From Chloroflexi bacterium SZAS-1 (GTDB lineage: Bacteria > Chloroflexota > Chloroflexia > Chloroflexales > Roseiflexaceae), in contig JAFEAS010000075.1 in NCBI GenBank assembly GCA_018266315.1, forward strand, positions 14,318 to 47,767: a DNA stretch of 33,450 bases, given 5' to 3'. Below the pieces are notes generated by a model that was not told the DNA's origin, did not search any database, and saw only the letters and a program-made list of their open reading frames with translations. How positions within the stretch are numbered: the stretch's first letter is position 1; the number at the start of each line of letters is the position of its first letter. A program made the position numbers and the translations under genes. Below, piece by piece: positions 15,840 through 23,131 of the stretch.

Positions 15840-17161
15840 CAGAGCCTCTGCCGCGCCGTGAAGTATGCCGCCGAGCCATAGAGCACGAAGAGTAATGCTT
15901 CAATTCCTATATAGAGCCAGGCCGCACCCTGAGCACCATATGCAGGGATAATCATCCATCCAACGAACAAACACACCAATACAACTGAACCTTGCACAAT
16001 CACACGCAAGCGCTGGCGCAAATTCGATAACAGAATTGCCACCCACACAAAGTTACACGCCTTCAGCACTGGCAGCAGCGACATCATCCGCACATATGGG
16101 AGCGAGGCTGCATAATCAGCCCCATAAAAAGTTACAATCAGCAGGCGGCCAAATAGCCAGATCGCAACAATCGCAGCAAGCCCATATGCAATCGAGCCAA
16201 ATAACATGAGCCGGGTTACCCTGCGATATTCAGCAGCCTCAACCGTGGGCGACATGATGAGAGGCAACCCCACCGAAAACATAAGGTTTGGCACGAGAAA
16301 CGATAGCCGTATCAGATTCAGGGCTGGATTAAACAGGCCAAGCACAAGCGTTCCGGCGCTGGCCCCAAGAATAGCCAGGCCCGATTGTGTGTAAATATTG
16401 GATAAGCCCTCCGAAACCACAAATAGCCAGCCCTGGCGGATAGCGGGCCATAGCGTCAGGCGTGGGCGCTCGATGCCACGGCGGCGCTGACGCCAAATAC
16501 GAGTCAGCACGACGACCGCCATCATCAGGCTAAATGTGGCCTGCATGCTCATTAACAATAGCACGCTGATAGAAGCGCGCGATAGCACGAGCAATACCAC
16601 AACCAGCAACAATGGATTTATTGTTTGAAATACCGCCACGAGCGTATTACGGCGGCGCACACGCAGGGCGCTATAGCCAGTTTGCGCAAAGCTTTCGAAA
16701 ATCGTGCCGGTTGCCCCAATAACCAGTGCCAGCCCATTAGCCGAGCGCAGACCCTGCAGAAATTCCGCACCTTCGAGCGAACGACTCGACCAGAGAGCAA
16801 CCACCCCGCTGAAGAGTACAGCGGCAGCAATAGCCTTCAGCACCAATACCTGTATCATTGGCTGCGATACATTTTCAGAGTCACGCCCACCCTCCTGCAA
16901 CAGCCATGTGTCTAGCCCCAACCCTAGCAAGCTGGTAAACAGGCTAAGCGACACCATGAGTGCCGCGTATTCACCAAACAACGCCGGGCCAAGGCGGCGC
17001 ACGATCAAAATTTGCGCAACCGTACTAAGAAAGCGTGAAAGGAACATACCAGAAACTGCCGCAATAACGCCATTAATCAGCGTTGCGACGAGGCTTTGTG
17101 ATGAGCGAAGTGGTAGAACTGATGAAAAAAACCGCGAGGCTTGCGGCCAGCGTGAACGCAT
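15839..17161 (-). CDS. Oligosaccharide flippase (Wzx/PST family)
   Basis: The 440-residue polytopic protein has about 12 to 14 hydrophobic segments and the family's start, TLINGVIAAVSGMFLSRFLSTVAQILIVRRLGPALFGEYAAL. This is typical of polysaccharide-exporting MOP-superfamily flippases (PF01943). It should move lipid-linked glycans across the cytoplasmic membrane. The downstream half has the repeated LLFGSIAYGLAAIVAIWLFG and VTFYGADYAASLPYVRMMSLLPVL segments common in Wzx-like proteins. It starts 3 nt after the GT2 stop upstream and overlaps the next gene by 1 nt, so it is mid-operon. No Wzy polymerase is recognised nearby. Confidence 0.92.
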   Translation of the reverse strand: MRSRWPQASRFFSSVLPLRSSQSLVATLINGVIAAVSGMFLSRFLSTVAQILIVRRLGPALFGEYAALMVSLSLFTSLLGLGLDTWLLQEGGRDSENVSQPMIQVLVLKAIAAAVLFSGVVALWSSRSLEGAEFLQGLRSANGLALVIGATGTIFESFAQTGYSALRVRRRNTLVAVFQTINPLLLVVVLLVLSRASISVLLLMSMQATFSLMMAVVVLTRIWRQRRRGIERPRLTLWPAIRQGWLFVVSEGLSNIYTQSGLAILGASAGTLVLGLFNPALNLIRLSFLVPNLMFSVGLPLIMSPTVEAAEYRRVTRLMLFGSIAYGLAAIVAIWLFGRLLIVTFYGADYAASLPYVRMMSLLPVLKACNFVWVAILLSNLRQRLRVIVQGSVVLVCLFVGWMIIPAYGAQGAAWLYIGIEALLFVLYGSAAYFTARQRL

Positions 17162-17164
17162 GGA

Positions 17165-18106
17165 TCATCCTGTTCTTGATTCTGGCACAGCCACCGCGCC
17201 GGGCTGCCGCGCCGCCTGGAGGAGGCCGCTGTACCATCCAAGCTGCGCCCAGGCCATGCCTGGCAGTGCATACCAGAATGGCCGCAATTGTGGGCGGCGC
17301 AGCAGAAGCCTTAATGCATATGCCAAGGCAAGCGGCGCGATAGCCGCAGCAGCCAGTGGTGGCGGCAAGTGCTCGCACAGCCAGATCGCCTCAGAGAACG
17401 GCATCATTGCGCGGTAGCGGTAATAAATATCGTAGAATGCCAGGCCAAAACTCTTATGACGCTGCCACACTGCACCAAGGCTTGTACGCTCGGGGCGGTG
17501 CAGCACGCGCGCGCTAGGTGCACAGCCCAGCCGAAATCCAGCCTGGCGCAGTCGCAAGCTTAGATCCAGATCTTCGGCAGAAGCGCCCCTGTAACGTTCG
17601 GTGAATGGCCCGGCAGCTTCCCACGATTGACGCGATAGCATCAGGCAAAAGCTCGGTAGCACCCCACGCTCGCCCGGCGGGTCAACTGAAAGAAACTCGG
17701 GGAAAGCCATGAGGTTCGCGCACAGACGCCAATAATTGCCCTTTTCTGGCACAATACCGCCCAGTACGGCACCATAACCTGTAGCAATCGCCACCAGCAG
17801 CTCAGCGATGGCATTTGGCGCAAGCAGGCAGTCGGCATCGACAAACAGTAGACATTCGCCTTGAGCCACCGCCGCGCCAAGATTGCGCGCCGCTGCTGCC
17901 GACACTGGTTGATCGGTACGAATAAATTGTACTAACTGATCAGGCTGTACCTGTCCATACCGATCCATCCCCACCACAATAATTTCACATATTTTATGTG
18001 CCAGGGTTTGTACACGCAGAGCAGCAATAACATCGCCAACAATGGGTGAGTGAAGGTTTGGGATGATCACCGAAACGGTGCCGCAAGGTTTAAGAGGACT
18101 GTGCAT
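17165..18106 (-). CDS. GT2-family glycosyltransferase (second of a tandem pair)
   Basis: The 313-residue protein has a GT-A fold glycosyltransferase domain: TVSVIIPNLHSPI, VVGMD, QPVSAAAARNLGAAVAQG, the donor/metal motif LFVDADC, and ASAEDLDLSLRLRQAGF with the ED acceptor-side motif. Two hydrophobic stretches follow near the C-terminus (LAAAAIAPLALAYALRLLLR and nearby), which may anchor it to the membrane. It closely resembles the upstream gene at 18090-19001 (same PNLHSPI, QPVS, VAQGE, VDADC, HRPxRTS positions), so the two came from a tandem duplication. The ATG lies 17 nt inside the upstream gene, so translation is coupled. Sugar specificity is unknown. Confidence 0.92.
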   Translation of the reverse strand: MHSPLKPCGTVSVIIPNLHSPIVGDVIAALRVQTLAHKICEIIVVGMDRYGQVQPDQLVQFIRTDQPVSAAAARNLGAAVAQGECLLFVDADCLLAPNAIAELLVAIATGYGAVLGGIVPEKGNYWRLCANLMAFPEFLSVDPPGERGVLPSFCLMLSRQSWEAAGPFTERYRGASAEDLDLSLRLRQAGFRLGCAPSARVLHRPERTSLGAVWQRHKSFGLAFYDIYYRYRAMMPFSEAIWLCEHLPPPLAAAAIAPLALAYALRLLLRRPQLRPFWYALPGMAWAQLGWYSGLLQAARQPGAVAVPESRTG

Positions 18107-19001
18107 CGGTTGCTTCTAAATCAACTGCCCTACGGCTACTAAGTATCATACTTTCAACCGCGCCCCAATACCAGGCTATTTTACCGCACACAAGGCCAGG
18201 CAAGGCGCTCCAGTAACAGCGTAGCCCTGGCAAAGCGCGGTATAGTTGGAGCGTATCGAGTAGAGCAAGTAAGGGTGCCAGTGCTATCAGCAAACCACTC
18301 AATGGTGCCATCTGCGAACTGATGCGCGAAGGCAACACATCCGGGTACCGCTGTACCACTTGCGCATAAGTACGCCCAAAGTGGTGAAGATGCCGCCAAA
18401 TACTGGCAAACGAGGTGCGTTGGGGTCGATGAAAAAATATTGCAGCTGGCTCGAAGAATAACTGATAGCCGCGACGCATTAACCGCCAACAAAATTCTAG
18501 GTCGTCGCCGCCACCAGCACCAGTAAAGGTTTCATCAAAGCCTTCAATTTCTGCAATAGCAGACCGCCGAAAACTCATCGCAAAGCCAGGAATGTAGGTA
18601 CGGGTGCCGGCTATAGCGATACTCAGGGACTGGGTGAAAGTAAGAATGTTATCGCACAAAGTCCAGTATGGCCGCGCCTCAAGCGCCATACTGGCCCCTA
18701 CTGCTACCCATCCCTCAGCATGGCGTGCTAATATATGCTCAATGCAATGTGGTGTTGCAATGCAGTCGGCATCAACAAACATCACATATTCGCCCTGAGC
18801 CACCGATAACCCCAAATTACGCGCACGGGTTACCGAAACTGGCTGCGGCGTTACCACAAAACGCACACTTGGCGGGATAAGATCATAACAATCCTGTCCG
18901 ACAACAATAATCTCGCCAACTGCGATAGTTTGATTTTGCAATGCACCAATTACTTTATCAATAATTGGGGAATGCAGATTGGGGATAATGATTGAAATCA
19001 A
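18090..19001 (-). CDS. GT2-family glycosyltransferase (first of a tandem pair)
   Basis: The 303-residue GT-A protein begins with ISIIIPNLHSPIIDKVIGAL and shows VVGQDCYD, QPVSVTRARNLGLSVAQGE, MFVDADC, GGDDLEFCWRLMRRGY and FFHRPQRTSFASIWRH. It shares this order with the next gene, its paralogue. Two hydrophobic C-terminal segments (SGLLIALAPLLALLDTL and the following stretch) suggest membrane association. The start is uncertain: the only usable codon before ISII is TTG at 18999-19001, with no Shine-Dalgarno sequence, and an in-frame stop lies 24 nt further up. The paralogue has ten residues before the same motif, so a few N-terminal residues or a non-standard start may be missed here. A palindromic element lies just upstream. 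Confidence 0.9.
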   Translation of the reverse strand: MISIIIPNLHSPIIDKVIGALQNQTIAVGEIIVVGQDCYDLIPPSVRFVVTPQPVSVTRARNLGLSVAQGEYVMFVDADCIATPHCIEHILARHAEGWVAVGASMALEARPYWTLCDNILTFTQSLSIAIAGTRTYIPGFAMSFRRSAIAEIEGFDETFTGAGGGDDLEFCWRLMRRGYQLFFEPAAIFFHRPQRTSFASIWRHLHHFGRTYAQVVQRYPDVLPSRISSQMAPLSGLLIALAPLLALLDTLQLYRALPGLRCYWSALPGLVCGKIAWYWGAVESMILSSRRAVDLEATDAQSS

Positions 19002-19052
19002 AGGTATACGTTCAGTAATAGTTCAATATCCTGACAAAAAGATATTACTAGA

Positions 19053-19170
19053 ACTTTCGCTTACTGGTTTATGTGCCTGCGGCAGCGAGGTACTTTTTTC
19101 TTGGTAATTTTTTGCGCTCCACGCAAAAAATTACCAAGAAAATGAAGAATTCACTTGAGTAAGCGAAAGT
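19053..19170 (+). repeat. Palindromic hairpin element, copy 4, with 13-bp terminal inverted repeats
   Basis: This is the clearest copy. The ends are perfect 13-bp inverted repeats, ACTTTCGCTTACT (19053-19065) and AGTAAGCGAAAGT (19158-19170). Inside are the box TGCCTGCGGCAGCGAGGTAC (19074-19093) and a perfect 21-bp hairpin (19096-19116 with 19122-19142, 5-nt loop). Total length is 118 bp and no ORF of note is carried. It sits in the 198-nt gap between two glycosyltransferase genes. Confidence 0.85.
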
Positions 19171-19199
19171 CTTAATTACGTATAAATACACCAAATACA

Positions 19200-20402
19200 T
19201 CAAATAGCATACACCCGCGCCCATTCATGCGCCAGCCGATCCCAGCGAAAGCGCGCCGCCTGGTCACGCGCGAAGCCCGCCGCCTGCGCCAGCTCAGTAT
19301 CATCGCGCAGGTGTACCAGCAGGCCATCGGCCAGGGCGCGCGGGCTGCCGGGGGCCACCAGCGTGCCGCCATGCGCACCCAGCATCTCAGCGCGGTCACC
19401 TACATCGCCGGTTACCACTGGCACACCAGCAGCCAGGCTTTCGATAATTTTTAAGGGTGAGCGCCCGCGGGCCACTGCATCATCAGCCACCGGGTCGACT
19501 GAGCAGCGTGCCAGGCCGAAAAAAGCCGGTATCATGGTGTAATCGGCATAGCCAGCAAATATCACACAATCTTCTAGCCCCAATTCACGTGCTCGCGTTT
19601 GCAGCGCCGCGCGATCCGGGCCAGTGCCTACCAGCAGCAAGCGTGCTGTGGGAAGTTCAGCTCGCACCAGAGCGAACGCATCAAGCAGCAGCCCGACATT
19701 ATGGCTCGTTTCGCTCAAGGTTCCGGCATAACCCACCACCGGCGCATCGCCGAGGTGCAGCGCCGCACGCAGGCCCGCAACCAGGCGCGCATCGGGCGGC
19801 CCAATCCGATCAGCCGCAATCCCATTCGGCACGTAGACAATGCGCTCGGGCAGTACGCCGATTTCGGTGCAGCGCGCCTGCAAAAAACGGGTGTTTACCG
19901 TAACAGCGGATGCACGTTGCGGTAACATATCTTCCCAGTAGCGCACAAGCGCATGCTGCCAGGATGCACCAAAACGGTTCCCACCAGCCTCGTAGTCGTC
20001 GCAATCGACATACAATGGCACACCCAGGCGCCGTGCTGCCAGCAAACCAGCCAGGCCGTTCATAGGCTGGGGTTTGCATACGTGAAGCGCATCGGGGCGC
20101 ACACGCAGCGCAACCGCCAGCAGCTGCCGCGCTGCTTGAAAGGTCACGCGCAGCAACGCCGCCGAGCCATAGTAGCGCCGACGCGTCACCGGGCCATAGA
20201 CATGCATCTGGCTGGCGTAGTATATCACGACTCCCCCCTGCACTTGCCTACGATGCGCGCGTGCCAGCCGATCATAGGTTGGGTGCAGCAGTGCCAGCTC
20301 AGGCTGATAGCCCAGCGTAGCCAGCTCGCGCGCCAGCGGCAGCCAGCGCCCGCGTGGCGAGGGGTCTTCGAGGCTTGATGTGCTGAGGAATAGGATGCGC
20401 AT
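19200..20402 (-). CDS. GT4-family glycosyltransferase
   Basis: The 400-residue GT-B protein has an N-terminal LSTSSLEDPSPRGRWLPLARELATLGY acceptor domain, LHVCKPQP, VYVPNGI, then VVGYAGTLSETSHNVGLLLDAF and LLLVGTGPDRAAL. The donor site reads RSPLKIIESLAAGVPVVTGDVGDRAEML. In this subgroup the first Glu of E-x7-E is replaced by the SPLK segment, as in many SPLKLFEYMA-type enzymes, so it is not evidence of inactivity. The donor sugar is unknown. It starts 1 nt after the stop of the methyltransferase upstream and probably works on the same glycan. Confidence 0.92.
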   Translation of the reverse strand: MRILFLSTSSLEDPSPRGRWLPLARELATLGYQPELALLHPTYDRLARAHRRQVQGGVVIYYASQMHVYGPVTRRRYYGSAALLRVTFQAARQLLAVALRVRPDALHVCKPQPMNGLAGLLAARRLGVPLYVDCDDYEAGGNRFGASWQHALVRYWEDMLPQRASAVTVNTRFLQARCTEIGVLPERIVYVPNGIAADRIGPPDARLVAGLRAALHLGDAPVVGYAGTLSETSHNVGLLLDAFALVRAELPTARLLLVGTGPDRAALQTRARELGLEDCVIFAGYADYTMIPAFFGLARCSVDPVADDAVARGRSPLKIIESLAAGVPVVTGDVGDRAEMLGAHGGTLVAPGSPRALADGLLVHLRDDTELAQAAGFARDQAARFRWDRLAHEWARVYAI

Positions 20403-20403
20403 C

Positions 20404-21072
20404 TTAATTGCGCCGCCGCACCCGGCCCAACAGGTGACCGCGTTCGCCTTCGCGGAAGGCAGTATCGATGCGGTAACACAGCCGCGTCAGCGCTGCCGCC
20501 GCACCAGGGAGCGTGAGATTGAGGAAATGCAATGGCGCGAACAGCAGGCGCAGCGTTGGCTCATTCCAGTAGAAATATTCCACCGACCACTGCTCGCGAT
20601 CGGGCAGCAGCGCGCCCAACATCGCAGGCGTGTATCCGTTGCGCACATGCCCAAAGCTGCGGTTGGTGTAGGGCGTGAGCCAGGTGGGAAACATGCGAAA
20701 ATCGCGCGCGGGTGTGGTGAACCAGATCGTACCACCCGGCGCGAGCACCCGCAGCATTTCGCGCATCATGGCTCGGTCGTCTTCAACATGCTCAAGAATA
20801 TCGAAGGCCAGAATACAATCGAAGCTCCCGTGCAGCGCAGGTAAATCGGTGGCCGAAGCGCGCGCGACAGACATCAGCGCAGATGGGCGCAGGCGTGGAT
20901 TCATATCGACACCCAGGCGCAGCGGAGCATCAACCCGGCTCATAATATAGCCATCGTCGCAGCCAACATCAAGCACGCGGGCGGCGCGGGTGGGCAAACC
21001 CAGCTGATCGCGAATCAGCATTGAGCGGTAGTACGCCGCAAAGTGCGGCATTATTGGCGTTGTCTCAGTCAT
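20404..21072 (-). CDS. Class I SAM-dependent methyltransferase in the glycan cluster
   Basis: The 222-residue protein has motif I VLDVGCDDGYIMSRV, acidic GVDMNPRL, and CILAFDILEHVEDDRAMMREMLRVLAPGGTIWFTTP, the usual order of a Methyltransf_11 domain. The C-terminal 90 residues contain TNRSFGHVRNGYTPAMLGALLP and a hydrophobic LLFAPLHFLNLTLPG region. These are shared with methyltransferases of surface-polysaccharide clusters. A sugar or glycan hydroxyl as acceptor is inferred from context. It is followed after 1 nt by a GT4 gene and is preceded by a palindromic element, so it starts a two-gene unit. Confidence 0.88.
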   Translation of the reverse strand: MTETTPIMPHFAAYYRSMLIRDQLGLPTRAARVLDVGCDDGYIMSRVDAPLRLGVDMNPRLRPSALMSVARASATDLPALHGSFDCILAFDILEHVEDDRAMMREMLRVLAPGGTIWFTTPARDFRMFPTWLTPYTNRSFGHVRNGYTPAMLGALLPDREQWSVEYFYWNEPTLRLLFAPLHFLNLTLPGAAAALTRLCYRIDTAFREGERGHLLGRVRRRN

Positions 21073-21101
21073 TGGTTATAGCAATTCTCCAATACTTAGA
21101 A

Positions 21102-21226
21102 GCTGTCGCTTGCCGGTGTATCTGCCTGCGGCAGCATGGTACTTTCTTTTCCTTTCCTTGGTCATTTTTTGCGCGGAGCGCAAAAAATGACCAAGGAAAT
21201 AGAGACGTTGCTTGGTAAGCGAAAGC
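21102..21226 (+). repeat. Palindromic hairpin element, copy 5
   Basis: The ends GCTGTCGCTTGCC (21102-21114) and GGTAAGCGAAAGC (21214-21226) are inverted repeats with two mismatches, and TTAG/CTAA flank them. Inside are the box TGCCTGCGGCAGCATGGTAC (21123-21142) and a perfect 22-bp hairpin (21153-21174 with 21178-21199, 3-nt loop) whose stem top is TTTTTTGCGC. It is in the 171-nt gap between the GT2 gene and the methyltransferase gene and carries no gene. Confidence 0.85.
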
Positions 21227-21243
21227 CCTAAATACTATTGGGC

Positions 21244-22020
21244 TTACCCGCGTGCGACGCCCACCGGCTCGGCGACCGGCTGCGGGCGCCAGCGGCGATA
21301 GCGCCACAGTGTTTCGACCGCAGTGAAGGCGTCGCGCGGCTTAATCTTCTTGCCCGCCAGGTAGGGGCGGCCAACATACGACACCGAGGTTTCGTAGATT
21401 TTGTGCCCGGCGCGCACCACCTTGGCGGTTAGCTCCGGGTCAACATCAAAGCGGTCGTTGTCGATGCCGATTTGGCGCAGCAGGCTGGTGCGGAACAGCT
21501 TATAGCACGTTTCCATATCCGTAATCCAGCGCTGGAACATCAGGTTGAACAGCAGCGTAAGCCCGCGATTGCCCAGGTAATGCGTCCATAGCATGCCGCT
21601 TCGATCGGCACCCAGGAAGCGCGAACCATAGATCACCTGGGCATCGTAACGCTCGATTAGCTCAGCCATCTTCATAAAATCGCGCGGGTCGTATTCCAGG
21701 TCGGCATCCTGAATGGCAAGGTATTCTTCCCGCACCAGCGGCAGGCCGCTGCGCAGGGCCGCACCTTTGCCACGGTTGCGCTCGTGGAATACCGCCAGCA
21801 CGCGCCCTTCGGCCACCAACCGCTGCACAATCGCCTGCGTGCCATCGCGCGAGTAATCATCGACGACCACAATCTGGCGAATCACCGGCACCTGCTCAAG
21901 TCGCCGCACAATTTCCTCGATCGTCTCGGCCTCGTTATATACCGGTATGATGGCCGAGATGCCGATCGTCGGCAACGGGGCCGCTGGCGCGGACGCCCGC
22001 GCGCGCTCCGGCAAGTTCAT
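21244..22020 (-). CDS. GT2 glycosyltransferase of the dolichol-phosphate mannosyltransferase type
   Basis: The 258-residue protein is a GT-A enzyme of the DPM1/polyprenyl-phosphate glycosyltransferase group. It has ISAIIPVYNEAETIEEIVRRL, VVDDYSRDGT, ERNRGKGAALRSGL, the metal-binding QDADLEYDP, VIYGSRFLG, DMETCYKLFRTSL and FDVDPELTAKVVRAGH, followed by RPYLAGKKIKPRDAFTAVETLWRYR. Such enzymes usually make polyprenyl-phosphate sugars that serve as donors outside the membrane. No membrane segments are present. The ATG at 22018-22020 is preceded by GGAG 8 nt upstream, which lies inside the upstream gene: the two coding regions overlap by 86 nt in different frames. A lipid-linked donor made here could be used by the 705-residue membrane protein, which is inference. 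Confidence 0.93.
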   Translation of the reverse strand: MNLPERARASAPAAPLPTIGISAIIPVYNEAETIEEIVRRLEQVPVIRQIVVVDDYSRDGTQAIVQRLVAEGRVLAVFHERNRGKGAALRSGLPLVREEYLAIQDADLEYDPRDFMKMAELIERYDAQVIYGSRFLGADRSGMLWTHYLGNRGLTLLFNLMFQRWITDMETCYKLFRTSLLRQIGIDNDRFDVDPELTAKVVRAGHKIYETSVSYVGRPYLAGKKIKPRDAFTAVETLWRYRRWRPQPVAEPVGVARG

Positions 22021-23131
22021 GGCTTAGCTCCTCAATAATACGTATCAGCGCCGCCCACGAAAGGCGCGCGCGCGCCTGGATCATGCCAGCGCGCAAGGTA
22101 TCAGCCAACTGCTCGTTAAAATAGCGGTCGATTGCGCGCGTGAGCGCGGCGCGGTCGCCGGGCGGCACAATCAGGCCGCTCTCTCCATCGGTAATCGTTT
22201 CGGCCAGGCCGCCCACCGCCGTTGCAATGACGGGCAAACCATAGTGCACCGCCGTCATGCCCACGCCGCTCTGGCTACCGCTGAGATACGGTAGCACCAG
22301 CGCGTCGGCGGCAGCGAAATAGGGTTCGAGCTGTTCGTTCGTAATATAGCGGTTGTGCACGATCACGCGCTGTTCCAGCCCGAGCCGCGCAATCTGCTCA
22401 CGATACACCTGCTCATCTTCCCAGAATTCGCCCGCAACCAGCAGCTGCACCGGCTGAGTGGTGTTCGCCAGCGCATCGAGCAAGTAGCGCAGACCCTTGT
22501 AGCGCCGCACAAAGCCAAACATCAGCAGCAGCGGCGCGCTGGCATCTACACCCAGCTGCTGCCGGGCCGCGGCGCGCGAAAGCTGCTGCGGCGTGAACAC
22601 ATCGAAGGTAGGCAGGTGCCCGGCACGAATTGGCTTGCCTGGCAGCACCCGGCGCGCCATGCCAAACTCTTCCTCGGTCATCACAATCAGGCCATCGGCC
22701 AGGCGCAAAGTCATGCGCGCAAAGAACCACTCAATCAGCGAGCTATCGGGTTCGATAAACTGGTGCGAAATGTAGAGCACCGGGATGCCAGCGCGATGCG
22801 CCGCGCGCGAGACAATCAGCAGCAGTGGAATCCAGAAGGGTGTCCACCATTGCAGCAACAGAATGTCGGGCCGCTCGGCAACCACCCGCCGCGCCGTCGC
22901 TACCCAGGTCAGCGGGTTGAGCGTGTCGATAATCCGCTCGCATGGCTCGTACAAGGTGTTTGCGCTCGGGTCGGCAGCAACATTGCCTGGAAATAGCCAT
23001 TTCGGGTATTGGCGGCGATAGGAAAAAAAGCGCACGTCGTGCCGCTCGCGCAGGTGCTTCACCAGCAGCGTGGTGTAATGCGAAATGCCGCCGCGAAATG
23101 GGAAGGTTGGGCCTATCACAACAAACTTCAT
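21935..23131 (-). CDS. GT4-family glycosyltransferase
   Basis: The 398-residue GT-B protein starts MKFVVIGPTFPFRGGISHYTT and has ILLLQWWTPFWIPL, YISHQFIEPD, a second domain with LLMFGFVRRYKGLRYLLDAL, LLVAGEFWED, ITNEQLEPYFAAADALVLPY, and the donor loop SGSQSGVGMTAVHYGLPVIATAVGGLAE. The E-x7-E pair is not evident; SGSQSGVGMTAV takes its place, as in several related exopolysaccharide enzymes. The last 29 residues (after EELSHELAG) lie in the 86-nt overlap with the next gene and have no family look, so the original end may have been near there. It overlaps the 705-residue gene by 4 nt (ATGA), indicating coupled translation. Confidence 0.9.
   Translation of the reverse strand: MKFVVIGPTFPFRGGISHYTTLLVKHLRERHDVRFFSYRRQYPKWLFPGNVAADPSANTLYEPCERIIDTLNPLTWVATARRVVAERPDILLLQWWTPFWIPLLLIVSRAAHRAGIPVLYISHQFIEPDSSLIEWFFARMTLRLADGLIVMTEEEFGMARRVLPGKPIRAGHLPTFDVFTPQQLSRAAARQQLGVDASAPLLLMFGFVRRYKGLRYLLDALANTTQPVQLLVAGEFWEDEQVYREQIARLGLEQRVIVHNRYITNEQLEPYFAAADALVLPYLSGSQSGVGMTAVHYGLPVIATAVGGLAETITDGESGLIVPPGDRAALTRAIDRYFNEQLADTLRAGMIQARARLSWAALIRIIEELSHELAGARAGVRASGPVADDRHLGHHTGI

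Noticed and set aside
19096..19142. Hairpin arms as Rho-independent terminators
   Set aside because: The A/T-runs are inside the stems, and neither strand has a T-run after the stem in any copy.
19200..20402. Loss of the first Glu in E-x7-E of a GT4 enzyme as a sign of inactivity
   Set aside because: The SPLKIIESLA form is common in active GT4 subgroups, so it is not evidence of a broken gene.
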